Assembly: GCA_015065005.1 (NCBI GenBank)
Contig: SVRE01000018.1
Coordinates: 1-35,829, forward strand
Direction: 5' to 3'
From: Oscillospiraceae bacterium
Lineage (GTDB): Bacteria; Bacillota; Clostridia; Oscillospirales; CAG-272
DNA length: 35,829 nt
In this document: positions 1 to 7,831 of the stretch, piece after piece
Position numbering within the stretch: position 1 is the first letter of the stretch
How the letters are laid out: each line of letters opens with the position of its first letter
Made by a program: the position numbers and the translations under genes
Notes under the pieces: generated by a model
The model's database searches: none
The model's input: only the letters and a program-made list of their open reading frames with translations
Told to the model about the DNA's origin: nothing

Positions 1-49
1 TTTCTTTTTCGTATTTCTTGATGTTTCTATATCCTCTTGACATAAAATT

Positions 50-97
50 CCCCCTTATGGTAGTTTCTTTAATTCTACCATAAGGGGGTGTTTTTTT
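50..97 (+). terminator. Intrinsic terminator (rightward)
   Basis: A perfect 14-bp stem (arms 50-63 and 75-88, CCCCCTTATGGTAG and its complement) with an 11-nt loop is followed on the plus strand by TG and seven Ts. It would end a rightward transcript entering from outside the window. On the minus strand the hairpin is followed only by AATTTTATG, so it is a weaker stop for the leftward genes at 147-1383. Confidence 0.75.
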
Positions 98-146
98 CAA
101 TTGTCCATTTTTAACGGACTTGTGCATTTCAAGTGGCTTTGAAGTA

Positions 147-416
147 TTAGTTGTTAGTCAAAGCATCAAGCAATATTTTTATGCCGAGCCTCATTCCATA
201 TGTAAAGGCTGTTTCTTGCAGTATACTTGAACATTCACAGTATAGGTCTGTGTATTCCTCAAATTGTCGTTTTTGCTCCTTTGTATAATTGGCAGTAAGG
301 CTTTCTTCAACAATTTCTATTTTTGCGTAAAGCTCCTTGATTTCAGGTGTTATAGCATTTACATCTACCGACGGATTTATTTTATCTTGCCATATTTCTC
401 TAATAATGCTTTTCAT
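147..416 (-). CDS. Small helical hypothetical protein, DUF6809-like
   Basis: This 89-residue protein has no signal peptide or membrane segment and is predominantly charged and helical. Its pattern matches my memory of the DUF6809 family of Clostridia: an opening MKSIIREIW, a central EQKRQFEEYTDLY segment and a closing YGMRLGIKILLDAL. That family assignment is from memory only, and no biochemical function is known to me. The start at 416 has an AAGGAG Shine-Dalgarno 7 nt upstream. It lies 12 nt downstream of the HTH gene at 429-1091, so the two are probably co-transcribed with the small gene at 1093-1383. Such proteins are frequent on conjugative or other accessory elements, which fits the location. 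Confidence 0.6.
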   Translation of the reverse strand: MKSIIREIWQDKINPSVDVNAITPEIKELYAKIEIVEESLTANYTKEQKRQFEEYTDLYCECSSILQETAFTYGMRLGIKILLDALTNN

Positions 417-428
417 ATTTTACTCCTT

Positions 429-1091
429 TCAATACACATAACTCTCATAAGGCGCGCCAAACACCTTGATATATTTCTTTCTTACTTGCTTTACACGCTC
501 ATATATGGCTACATCGCTGACTTTTAGGTGTTTAGATACTTGGTATGGGTTCATTCCTCCCATAATCAAATTTATGGCTTGCTTTTGCTTCTGTGTCATA
601 TTAAGTTTACGCATAATTTTATTAACATCAACATCTTTTTCTTGTACACTTTCCGTTTCAAAAGGTACACTCATTTCTATTATGTTTGGATGACCAAAAT
701 CAATAGTATATTCTTCATGCAGCATGTTTTTGTTTATGTATCTAAATACCACTTTAAAGCAAGCATATCTCACATCAAGGTTTTGACCTAAATTCTCAAT
801 AGAGCAAATATCTCCAAGCGATTTTCCAATAAATTCACATAAAAAGCAAGTTGCCTCACAAGCTATATCGTAACCGTCGCTATAAGTTTCACTTGCTCCT
901 TTCTTATAAAGTATATCTCTGATTAAACCGTTATACAGTTGATATCCTCTTTCTCCGTGATAGTGCATAACTCTTTTGATAGCAAGTAATGCAATAAATT
1001 TTCCTAATGCTTGTACATTGTCATAAGTAATTACTACATCATCCTTTAATGATAAATCACATTTTTGGATATATCTTTCAAAATCATTCAT
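429..1091 (-). CDS. Hypothetical protein with C-terminal helix-turn-helix
   Basis: This 220-residue protein is of unknown family. Residues 1-130 are helical without a recognised motif and contain several cysteines. Residues about 160-215, beginning NMTQKQKQAINLIMGG and continuing through YQVSKHLKVSDVAIYERV, have the spacing of a sigma-70 region 4 or LuxR-like helix-turn-helix, so DNA binding is inferred. The start at 1091 has a GAGGGGG ribosome site inside the end of the preceding gene (stop at 1093), indicating translational coupling. It is the middle gene of a three-gene leftward unit. An accessory-element regulator is the best guess; a positive control factor for a mobile element would also fit. 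Confidence 0.55.
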   Translation of the reverse strand: MNDFERYIQKCDLSLKDDVVITYDNVQALGKFIALLAIKRVMHYHGERGYQLYNGLIRDILYKKGASETYSDGYDIACEATCFLCEFIGKSLGDICSIENLGQNLDVRYACFKVVFRYINKNMLHEEYTIDFGHPNIIEMSVPFETESVQEKDVDVNKIMRKLNMTQKQKQAINLIMGGMNPYQVSKHLKVSDVAIYERVKQVRKKYIKVFGAPYESYVY

Positions 1092-1092
1092 A

Positions 1093-1383
1093 TTACTTTA
1101 CCCCCTCAAAATCGTTCACATTAATCTTTTCGTAATTGATACCATACTCGAAATAAAAAGAACCGTTGCTGTCAGTTAAGAGGTCATAAGTTGTAACGCT
1201 TATTCTACCTCTATCGCTAATAGCAACGGTAATTTCATTTTTTCTTGTATCAATGGCTACGATATTGAAGGTAATGAATGCCTCTCCATCGTGGAATTGA
1301 AATTCAGAAAGATAATACTTTCTAAATTCCATTGATTTTTTGATTTGATTTTGCTTCTTCATAGGACTTTTCCTACCTTTCAT
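1093..1383 (-). CDS. Small hypothetical protein, first gene of leftward unit
   Basis: This 96-residue protein has a basic N-terminus followed by an apparently beta-rich body (FRKYYLSEFQFHDGEAFITF, then ITVAISDRGRISVTTYDLL). I recognise it only as a type common on Clostridia accessory elements and cannot name a family. Two starts are possible: ATG at 1383, with AAAGGT about 12 nt upstream, and ATG at 1362, with AGGA about 8 nt upstream. The second spacing is better, so the protein may really be 89 residues. It heads the unit that continues into the genes ending at 429 and 147. The upstream region is the near-palindrome at 1381-1588, which holds a plausible promoter (TTGTAT, 16 bp, TATAAA). Confidence 0.55.
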   Translation of the reverse strand: MKGRKSPMKKQNQIKKSMEFRKYYLSEFQFHDGEAFITFNIVAIDTRKNEITVAISDRGRISVTTYDLLTDSNGSFYFEYGINYEKINVNDFEGVK

Positions 1384-1588
1384 ATTTAATTTTTACCTTT
1401 CGGCAGAGTCAAAAAAGCGCAGGTGGAGTTTATATGCCTAACACTTGAAAATACAAAAACAGATGTCAACAGAAAAAAGAAAAAATATTGCTCATTTTCT
1501 CTTACAATTAGAGTTTAAAGCAATATTTTTACGCTGTTTACATCTGCGACGCCTGTGCTAAAATAGACTCGGGCGAAAGGTAAATATG
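1381..1588. repeat. 208-bp near-palindrome at the head of the accessory genes
   Basis: The two halves of this stretch are imperfect inverted copies. The outer arms are CATATTTAATTTTTACC then TTTCGGCAGAGTC (from 1381), against GACTCGGGCGAAAGG then TAAATATG (ending 1588). Inner arms pair AGATGTCAACAG and AAAAATATTGC (about 1461-1492) with GCAATATTTTT and CTGTTTACATCT (about 1520-1547). Each half ends with an AAAGGT-type ribosome site and ATG pointing outward. The left one starts the gene at 1093-1383. The right one starts a 14-codon reading frame (1586-1630) that stops at once. This looks like an inverted duplication of a leader, or a divergent promoter whose second gene has been lost. Confidence 0.65.
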
Positions 1589-1603
1589 AAACATATGTAT
1601 AGG

Positions 1604-1643
1604 AACAAAAAAATAAGCTACAGGATTTAGTTCCTATAGCTTA
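1604..1643 (-). terminator. Intrinsic terminator of the lysS operon
   Basis: Arms TAAGCTA (1614-1620) and TAGCTTA (1637-1643), extended by AGGA/TCCT inside, form the hairpin. On the minus strand it is followed by ATTTTTTTG. It lies about 120 nt beyond the lysS stop. A second hairpin (AAGCCTTAT and its complement, 1736-1758) sits directly behind the lysS stop but lacks a good U tract. The stem at 1614-1643 is also followed by AAATTTTT on the plus strand, so it may act in both directions. Confidence 0.7.
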
Positions 1644-1763
1644 AATTTTTATACTGTTATCCGCTCATTAGTTTTTGCTTAAATTGGTGTAAAAATGGTG
1701 TAAATTTCAATTTTCCAATTTTGCAAAATGCCATAAAGCCTTATGCCATAAGGCTTTTCAGAC

Positions 1764-3290
1764 TTAGTTGTCAGCGAGTGGTTTCATTGTTGGGAAAAGC
1801 AACACATCGCGGATGGAGGCGGAGTCGGTTAGGAGCATTACGAGGCGGTCGATGCCGAAGCCGAGGCCGCCTGTTGGGGGCATACCGTATTCGAGGGCGG
1901 TTACGTAGTCATAATCTACCTCTGCCTTTGAGTCAGGCTCTTCCTTGAGCTTCTCTGCTACCTGGTATTCAAATCTGCCCTTTTGGTCGATTGGGTCATT
2001 AAGCTCACTGAATGCGTTACCGTACTCGGTTGCGTTGATAAAGTACTCAAATCTTTCGGTAAATGCAGGATTTTCCGGCTTTCTCTTTGCAAGTGGGCTG
2101 TTTTCAACAGGGTAGTCATAAATGAAGGTTGGCTGAATAAGCTTTTCTTCAACATATGCATCAAAGATTTCAATGAGGACTCTGCCCTTGGTTGCATCGT
2201 CAGCTACCTCAACGTGGAGCTGCTTTGCTACCTCACGCGCTTGCTCATCTGTTGCCCAGTCGTTATAATCAACGCCTGCGTATTTCTTTACGGACTCTGC
2301 CATTGTAAGTCTTTCCCATTTGCCAAGGTCGATTTCTGTTCCTTGGTATGTGATAACGGTGGAGCCGCAAACCTTTTCTGCCAAGAGTTTGTACATTTCC
2401 TCTACCAAGTCCATCATACCGTAATAGTCGGTAAATGCCTGATAAAGCTCAATTGATGTAAACTCAGGGTTATGCTTTTGGTCCATACCCTCGTTTCTGA
2501 AAATTCTACCAACCTCATAAACCTTGTGCATACCGCCAACGATAAGACGCTTTAAGTAAAGCTCCGTTTCTATACGAAGGGTCATATCAAGGTCAAGGGT
2601 GTTATGGTGTGTCTTGAATGGACGGGCAGATGCGCCAATTTCCATTGGAACCAAAATAGGGGTGTCAACCTCTAAAAATCCCTTGCTGTCAAGATAGTTT
2701 CTGATTTCCTTTAAAATCTGTGAGCGCTTATAGAAGGTATCCTTAACCTCAGGGTTAACGATTAAGTCAACGTATCTTTGTCTGTATCTCTGCTCAAGAT
2801 TTGTAAGGCCGTGGTACTTTTCGGGTAATGGGCGGAGCGCCTTGGAAAGAAGAACTGCGCTCTTTGCGTGGATTGAGATTTCACCTGTTCTTGTTCTGAA
2901 AAGAACACCCTCAACACCGATAATGTCACCGATGTCCCACTTCTTAAAGCCTGCGTAATCATCCTCACCCAAGTCATTCTTGGAAACGTAAAGCTGAACC
3001 CTACCTGCCTCGTCAGCAAGGTGCGCAAAGGAAGCCTTACCCATAATTCTGCGTGACATCATACGTCCTGCAACTCGAACTACAATTTCCTCACCCTCGG
3101 CAAGTGTTGCTTCCTTTTCCTCGAAAAGAGCAATTGCTTCGGTGCTTAAGTGAGTTACATCATACTTTGTAATTTCAAAAGGGTTCTTACCCTCATCCTG
3201 AAGGGCCTTTAGCTTTTCCCTTCTTATAATCATCTGCTCGCTCAAATCCTCTTCGAGCGCTACATTTTCATTATTTACTACTTCTGCCAT
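1764..3290 (-). CDS. lysS: Lysyl-tRNA synthetase, class II
   Basis: LysS charges tRNA-Lys with lysine using ATP in the cytoplasm. The 508-residue length is normal for the bacterial class II enzyme. An N-terminal OB-fold anticodon-binding domain (about residues 60-170, with VRVAGRMMSRRIMGKASFAH) precedes the catalytic domain. Class II motif 2 is visible in VYEVGRIFRNEGMDQKHNPEF and motif 3 in GGLGFGIDRLVMLLTDS near the C-terminus. The ATG at 3290 has an AAGGA ribosome site. The gene is last in a leftward unit behind greA (11-nt gap), an arrangement common in Firmicutes, where greA and lysS are neighbours. A terminator follows at 1604-1643. Confidence 0.97.
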   Translation of the reverse strand: MAEVVNNENVALEEDLSEQMIIRREKLKALQDEGKNPFEITKYDVTHLSTEAIALFEEKEATLAEGEEIVVRVAGRMMSRRIMGKASFAHLADEAGRVQLYVSKNDLGEDDYAGFKKWDIGDIIGVEGVLFRTRTGEISIHAKSAVLLSKALRPLPEKYHGLTNLEQRYRQRYVDLIVNPEVKDTFYKRSQILKEIRNYLDSKGFLEVDTPILVPMEIGASARPFKTHHNTLDLDMTLRIETELYLKRLIVGGMHKVYEVGRIFRNEGMDQKHNPEFTSIELYQAFTDYYGMMDLVEEMYKLLAEKVCGSTVITYQGTEIDLGKWERLTMAESVKKYAGVDYNDWATDEQAREVAKQLHVEVADDATKGRVLIEIFDAYVEEKLIQPTFIYDYPVENSPLAKRKPENPAFTERFEYFINATEYGNAFSELNDPIDQKGRFEYQVAEKLKEEPDSKAEVDYDYVTALEYGMPPTGGLGFGIDRLVMLLTDSASIRDVLLFPTMKPLADN

Positions 3291-3301
3291 TTACTTTTTC
3301 C

Positions 3302-3784
3302 TTATTTCTTAGTTCTTTCAAAATGTGTAATTGTTGCTTCCTTATCGCCTGACGGTGCGGAAATTGTTACATTGTCGCCCTTTGTATGGCCGATAACAGC
3401 AATGCCGATTGGGGATAAGTCAGAGATTTTCTTGTTAAGTGGGTCAACCTCGTTTGAACCAACAAGGTAGTATGTTACCTCACGACCGTCCTTGTACTTA
3501 AGTGTAACTGTGGAGCCGATGCTGACAATATTCTTGTTAGCCTCCTCCTCGCTCATTACAACGCCGTTTTTGATAAGATATTCAAGCTCAAGAATACGGC
3601 TTTCACACTTAGCCTGCTGGTCCCTTGCCTCATCATATTCACTGTTTTCGCTCAAGTCACCGAAGGCTCTTGCCTCCTTAAGCATTTCTTTTACTTCATT
3701 TCTTCTGACTGTTTTTAAATAATCAAGCTCGTCAATTAATTTTTGATAGCCCTCTTTAGTATATTTTGTCTTCTGCTCTGCCAT
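3302..3784 (-). CDS. greA: Transcription elongation factor GreA
   Basis: GreA enters the secondary channel of RNA polymerase and stimulates cleavage of backtracked transcripts. The 160-residue length is typical. The N-terminal coiled-coil has the diagnostic sequence around EARAFGDLSENSEYDEAR, with the acidic tip residues that place a metal ion in the polymerase active site. The C-terminal FKBP-like globular domain follows (VGSNEVDPLNKKISDLSPIG, then GHTKGDNVTISAP). The ATG at 3784 has a GAGGT ribosome site. It lies 21 nt after the S41 peptidase gene and 11 nt before lysS, so it is probably part of the same transcript. Confidence 0.97.
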   Translation of the reverse strand: MAEQKTKYTKEGYQKLIDELDYLKTVRRNEVKEMLKEARAFGDLSENSEYDEARDQQAKCESRILELEYLIKNGVVMSEEEANKNIVSIGSTVTLKYKDGREVTYYLVGSNEVDPLNKKISDLSPIGIAVIGHTKGDNVTISAPSGDKEATITHFERTKK

Positions 3785-3805
3785 TTCAAGTTACCTCGTA
3801 AATTA

Positions 3806-5170
3806 TTATTTTAGCGCCTCAAGGGCTGCCTTTAATTGATCATCCTCGGAAGGAGCAAGCTCAAAAATATTCTTCTTTGATGCTTCCTCACTTAACTCCT
3901 GCTTAACATCGGGTTCAATACCCTCACCGTTATAATTCTCACTAACGGGTGGGTCGTACAAAAATGTGGTAAAGGAAAGCCCTGTACCGTCCGGCAAAGG
4001 AATAACGCTTTGGCCGCAGCCCTTACCAAAGGTGTTTTCACCAACGATAATTGCCTTTTTGTAATCCTTCAATGCGCAGGTAAACAGCTCTGCCGCGCTG
4101 GCGGTATAGCCGTTTGTCAAAACTGCCATTTTAATATCTGTGCCGTATAGCTTTTCAAATTCCTCTCCGCTTTCGTCAGAGGAATAGATTTGCTTTGTGC
4201 CGTCAGCATATCTTACGGTAACAACCGTGCCGCTTGGCAATAAAAAGTCCAGCATATCAATAACTGATGTAAGCGTGCCGCCCGGGTTGCCCCTTAAGTC
4301 ATACACTAATTTCTTACAGCCGTCAACAGTGATAGCCTGCTTAACTGCCTCCTTAAACTGTGCGGGGGTTGAGTTATTAAACTCAATTATACGGATAATG
4401 CCAACGTCCTTTTCTGTTTCGTGCTTTGAATAGATAACCGATTCAACAGTTATTTCTTCTCTGATTATGCTGATTTCATAGCTTTCACCGTCACGCATAT
4501 AGGTGATTTTCACAGGTGTACCGGGTTCACCCTTAATATGGTCGATTGCCACATAATAACCAAGCTCACTTATGCTCTGCCCCTCAACATGGGTAATAAT
4601 GTCCCCGGGGAGCAAGCCCGCTTTATTTGCAGGGCCGTCCTTCATAACATATGAAACACGGATAATTCCGCCGTTTGTATCAGATGTAACATAAACGCCG
4701 ATACCTACGGAATTTCCCTCAGAATCGTTCATTATCGTGTCAAACTCATCCGCGGTGTAATAGCCGCCGTATTCATCACCTGCGCCGATTATATAACCGT
4801 TGGCTATCATATAAACAAGGTCATCCTCGTTTATCTCGCCTGCGTAATTAGTTCGGTAATAATAATCAATATATGCAAGCTTTTTGTAAATTTCTATATT
4901 CCGCATTTCCTCCGGCAAGGCATTGTAAAGCTCCGCAATGCTTTTAAACTCACCGATTGCATCAAGCTTTTCCTTATACTGAAGGTCCAAATGCGTTTTT
5001 TCCTCCTCATACCGTACTGTCAGCACAGTATAGGTTACTATAAAGGTCAAAAGCACCGCAAGAGCAATTAACAAAGCTGTGATTGCTATATAATTCCTCA
5101 GCTTAAAGCCCTCGCCCCCGTGACCCTTATCGGGTTCGTTATTTATTGGGTAATTCTCTCTTAAATCCAT
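3806..5170 (-). CDS. S41 family carboxyl-terminal processing protease, membrane anchored
   Basis: This 454-residue serine protease of the CtpA/Prc type cleaves proteins near their C-termini on the outer face of the membrane. A cytoplasmic head of about 27 residues precedes one transmembrane segment (about 28-50, ITALLIALAVLLTFIV), giving an N-in orientation. A PDZ domain (about 150-240, with GPANKAGLLPGDIITHVEG) leads into the S41 catalytic core. The Ser/Lys dyad is visible as Ser358 in NGYTASAAEL and Lys383 in NTFGKGCGQ. The ATG has a GAGGA site very close by. It begins 10 nt after the upstream regulator gene, so they form an operon. The substrate cannot be told from the sequence; cell-wall enzymes or signalling proteins are usual for the family. 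Confidence 0.9.
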   Translation of the reverse strand: MDLRENYPINNEPDKGHGGEGFKLRNYIAITALLIALAVLLTFIVTYTVLTVRYEEEKTHLDLQYKEKLDAIGEFKSIAELYNALPEEMRNIEIYKKLAYIDYYYRTNYAGEINEDDLVYMIANGYIIGAGDEYGGYYTADEFDTIMNDSEGNSVGIGVYVTSDTNGGIIRVSYVMKDGPANKAGLLPGDIITHVEGQSISELGYYVAIDHIKGEPGTPVKITYMRDGESYEISIIREEITVESVIYSKHETEKDVGIIRIIEFNNSTPAQFKEAVKQAITVDGCKKLVYDLRGNPGGTLTSVIDMLDFLLPSGTVVTVRYADGTKQIYSSDESGEEFEKLYGTDIKMAVLTNGYTASAAELFTCALKDYKKAIIVGENTFGKGCGQSVIPLPDGTGLSFTTFLYDPPVSENYNGEGIEPDVKQELSEEASKKNIFELAPSEDDQLKAALEALK

Positions 5171-5180
5171 TTTCCTCTAA

Positions 5181-6266
5181 TTAAAACTTAATTGGCTTAG
5201 AAGTGAGATAACGCTTAACCATAAGCGCTACCTTAAAGGTAATTGCATGGTCGAACTGACGAAGGTCAAGCCCTGTCAGCTTTCTTATCTTTTCAAGCCT
5301 GTATACAAGTGTGTTTCTGTGTACGAAAAGCTTCCTTGAGGTTTCGCTTACGTTCAAGTTGTTATCAAAGAAAACCTGAATTGTTTGCAATGTTTCCTTA
5401 TCAAGAGTTTCAAGGGAGCCGTGCTTAAACACCTCACTCAGGAAAATCTCGCAAAGGGTTGTCGGAAGCTGATAAATAAGCCTGCCAATACCAAGGTTTT
5501 CGTAGCTGATAATTTCCTTCTCGCTCTCGAACACCTTACCAACCTCAATGGCAATCTGCGCTTCCTTATATGAATTTGCCAAGTCCTTTATGTTCTCAAC
5601 AATTCTACCGATACCAACACCAACCTTGCAGTAAAACTCTGAGCTTACTGTGTCGGATATGTTTTGTGCAACCTGCTCAAGCTCAAGTGTTGTAGGCTCA
5701 CCGTCAAGTCCCTTTACAACTACTATATCCTGCTCGCCTGTGGAAATTACATAATCCCTTGATTTGTCAGGGAACATATTCTGGATAATGTCAAATGGCA
5801 AAAGCTCTGTTCTTGAATAGAAGCGAACCAAAAATACAACCCTTGGCTCATTACTGTCAAAGTGAAGCTCCTTGCTCTTTGCGTAAATATCGCTTGGCAA
5901 AATATTGTCCATAATAATGTTTTTGATAAAAGAGCTTTTGTCACTCTTTTCATCGTGAAGGCTCTTGATGTTAGAAAGGGCAATGGCTAAAATAGAAGCA
6001 AATTTCTCCGCAGTCTTGTCCTCACCCTCAACAAAAACCATAAACTCAGGCTTTGCACCGCTACCGATATGCTGGTAGGTGTAACCGTCAAGGGTCATGC
6101 TGTCAGTAGTATATGCCATTTCCTCCTTAGCCTTTTCACGAAGCTTTCCGATATCAGCAAGCTCACTGGAAGCGATAACATAGCCGCTATCGTCAATCAC
6201 TCCTATGACACGGTCAATAGCATCGTGCATTTGGTGAATAATGCCTTGAAATAATCTGTTTGACAT
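5181..6266 (-). CDS. CdaR/PucR-type transcriptional regulator
   Basis: This 361-residue regulator has an N-terminal sensor part (about 1-135) resembling the sugar-diacid recognition domain of CdaR proteins (VIGVIDDSGYVIASSELADIG). A central GGDEF-like/PucR linker domain follows. The C-terminal HTH_30 domain is clear: NLNVSETSRKLFVHRNTLVY, then RLEKIRKLTGLDLRQF. This HTH is diagnostic of the PucR/CdaR family. No ligand can be predicted. It is first in a leftward unit with the S41 protease, greA and lysS, which is unusual company for a metabolic regulator. The ATG at 6266 has GGAGG 7 nt upstream. A candidate promoter lies at 6323-6351. The neighbouring sequence GTGTATATAGTTTACAC (about 6314-6331) is palindromic and could be an operator for autoregulation, which is inference. 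Confidence 0.82.
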   Translation of the reverse strand: MSNRLFQGIIHQMHDAIDRVIGVIDDSGYVIASSELADIGKLREKAKEEMAYTTDSMTLDGYTYQHIGSGAKPEFMVFVEGEDKTAEKFASILAIALSNIKSLHDEKSDKSSFIKNIIMDNILPSDIYAKSKELHFDSNEPRVVFLVRFYSRTELLPFDIIQNMFPDKSRDYVISTGEQDIVVVKGLDGEPTTLELEQVAQNISDTVSSEFYCKVGVGIGRIVENIKDLANSYKEAQIAIEVGKVFESEKEIISYENLGIGRLIYQLPTTLCEIFLSEVFKHGSLETLDKETLQTIQVFFDNNLNVSETSRKLFVHRNTLVYRLEKIRKLTGLDLRQFDHAITFKVALMVKRYLTSKPIKF

Positions 6267-6322
6267 ACTGTTTCCTCCGACAAAATGTTAGATTTTTTGT
6301 GCAATTTGTACATTGTGTATAT

Positions 6323-6351
6323 AGTTTACACTATTTAAACAAATTTTTCAA
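6323..6351 (-). promoter_or_regulatory. Candidate sigma-A promoter of the regulator-protease-greA-lysS unit
   Basis: On the minus strand TTGAAA (6346-6351) and TAAACT (6323-6328) are separated by 17 bp. The -10 box is weak (4 of 6). It overlaps the palindrome GTGTATATAGTTTACAC, which could be a regulator site. Confidence 0.4.
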
Positions 6352-6476
6352 TAGCTTTTCAGATATTTTTTTGTATATTTTGTATATTAAATTGGCAATT
6401 TGAACAAATTCGCTATAAAAAACAGCATAAGTTCATTGAAAACGGAAATCAAAGTTTTGTATTTTTTATTGATTTT

Positions 6477-6857
6477 GGGGCGTCGAGGACGTCGCCCCCT
6501 ACGGTGTCAATTCCGCGTTTTGATTTTATCGGCGGCAGCAAGCCACCGCCCTACAATTTTGATTTTGCATTGATTCCGAAGGCGTCGAGGACGTCGCCCC
6601 CTACGGTGTTGATTTGGCGTTTTTGTTTTATCGGCGGCAGCAAGCCACCGCCCTACAATTTTGATTTTGCATTGATTCCGGGGCGTCGAGGACGTCGCCC
6701 CCTACGGTGTCAATTCCGCGTTTTTGTTTTATCGGCGGCAGCAAGCCATCGCCCTACAATTTTGATTTTGCATTGATTCCGGGGTGTCGAGGACGTTGCC
6801 CCTACGGTGTCAATTCCGCGTTTTTGTTTTATCGGCGGCAGCAAGCCACCGCCCTAC
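6477..6857 (-). repeat. REP-like hairpin array 1 (8 units, two alternating stem types)
   Basis: Eight hairpins alternate between two stem types, giving four tandem copies of a unit of roughly 100-120 bp. One type is GGGGCG...CGCCCC and the other GGCGG...CCGCC with a GCAGCAAG-type loop region. Every hairpin has CTAC at its 3' foot on the plus strand, meaning GTAG at the 5' foot on the minus strand. Spacers are nearly constant (GGTGTCAATTCCGCG or AATTTTGATTTTGCATTG). One unit (6740) carries a stem mismatch and the copy at 6780 has paired changes in both arms. The array fills the gap between the regulator unit and rsmE and holds no gene. Confidence 0.9.
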
Positions 6858-6873
6858 AGGGTCGATTTTGTTT

Positions 6874-7614
6874 TTAAAGCTCAAGCTCATAGCATATGCA
6901 GGCAAGGGCAAAGGTTGGGGCGGTTTCGCAACGGAGTATCCTTTTGCCAAGTCCGACACTGATAGCACCGTTTTCCTTTAGAAGCTCTGCTTCTTTTTGA
7001 GAAAATCCGCCTTCACTACCTATAATTATGGACACGTCCCCCGATATTTTTGCATTTTTCAGGGCTTGCTTTATCGTTTGGGTGTCCTCACCCTCGTAGC
7101 AAAACAGCACCGTGCCACAAAGGCTTTTTAAAAGCTCACCAAAGGTAAGCACGCCTTTAACCTGCGGTATAATTCCGCGTCCGCTTTGCTTGGCAGCCCC
7201 CTCGGCAATCTTTTGCCACCTGTCAATCTTCTTGCCCTCGTCCTTTTTATCAATTTTAACAACGCATCTTTCCGAGGAGAAGGGGACAATCTCACAAGCG
7301 CCACATTCAATACTCTTTTGGATTATGGTTTCCATTTTGTCGCCCTTGGCAAGCGCCTGGTATAGCCTTATAAAGCACGGCGGCTCTGTGTCAGCCTGCT
7401 TTTCTTCAAGGACACGTGCCCTGACCTTTCCCTCGGAAAAGTCAAATAATTCACACGTGTAGAGGTTTTTTTGCATATCACAAGCCTCAATCACCTCTTT
7501 TGATGCCATTCTAAGTGAACGTGAAATGTGGTGTGCATCATCTCCTGTGATAGTTACAATTTTTCCGTTTTCCGTTATTTCTATTTGGTTTTGTCTTATA
7601 AAAAATCGTGGCAT
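6874..7614 (-). CDS. rsmE: 16S rRNA m3U1498 methyltransferase RsmE
   Basis: RsmE methylates N3 of U1498 in 16S rRNA using S-adenosylmethionine. The 246-residue protein shows a PUA-like N-terminal domain opening with MPRFFI, and the DDAHHISRSLRM motif. A SPOUT-fold C-terminal domain follows with IIGSEGGFSQKEAELL and LGKRILRCETAP, which forms the trefoil-knot cofactor site. The start chosen is ATG 7614, which has GGAGG 8 nt upstream; an in-frame TTG five codons earlier overlaps that ribosome site and is rejected. In Firmicutes rsmE usually follows dnaJ and prmA, as here. However, a terminator (7806-7830) and a promoter (7769-7797) separate it from prmA, so it is probably independently transcribed. 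Confidence 0.95.
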   Translation of the reverse strand: MPRFFIRQNQIEITENGKIVTITGDDAHHISRSLRMASKEVIEACDMQKNLYTCELFDFSEGKVRARVLEEKQADTEPPCFIRLYQALAKGDKMETIIQKSIECGACEIVPFSSERCVVKIDKKDEGKKIDRWQKIAEGAAKQSGRGIIPQVKGVLTFGELLKSLCGTVLFCYEGEDTQTIKQALKNAKISGDVSIIIGSEGGFSQKEAELLKENGAISVGLGKRILRCETAPTFALACICYELEL

Positions 7615-7654
7615 TCTCAACACCTCCAATTAAATGCAAAATTGACATCAAAGA

Positions 7655-7745
7655 TGTCATCCCGAGCATTGCCGAGGGATCTATGGGCTTATAATTGCCT
7701 TTGACACATAGATTTCTCCACGCACTTCGTTTGGTCGAAATGACA
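7655..7745. repeat. MITE-like imperfect inverted repeat
   Basis: A 91-bp element is bounded by TGTCATCCCGAGC (from 7655) and GGTCGAAATGACA (ending 7745). The inner ends of the arms are ATCTATG and CATAGAT. Single-arm relatives (AGATCCCTCGG, then GCTCGGGATGACA) occur at 25681 and, more diverged, at 12929. It sits in the 5' untranslated region of rsmE, between its promoter and start codon, so it would be folded into that mRNA. Confidence 0.65.
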
Positions 7746-7768
7746 GCTTAAATTCATTTTGTTCTTAT

Positions 7769-7797
7769 ATATTACCATTATATTAAATATTTGTCAA
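7769..7797 (-). promoter_or_regulatory. Sigma-A promoter of rsmE
   Basis: On the minus strand a perfect TTGACA (7792-7797) is separated by 17 bp from TAATAT (7769-7774). It lies directly behind the prmA terminator and 155 nt upstream of the rsmE start. Confidence 0.75.
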
Positions 7798-7805
7798 GAC
7801 ATAAG

Positions 7806-7830
7806 AAAAAGGCGGTTTTTCCGCCTTTTT
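7806..7830 (-). terminator. Intrinsic terminator after prmA
   Basis: The symmetric hairpin AAAAAGGCGG-TTTTT-CCGCCTTTTT begins 2 nt after the prmA stop and ends with a run of Ts on either strand. It closes the hrcA-to-prmA transcript and could act in both directions. Confidence 0.9.
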
Positions 7831-7831
7831 A

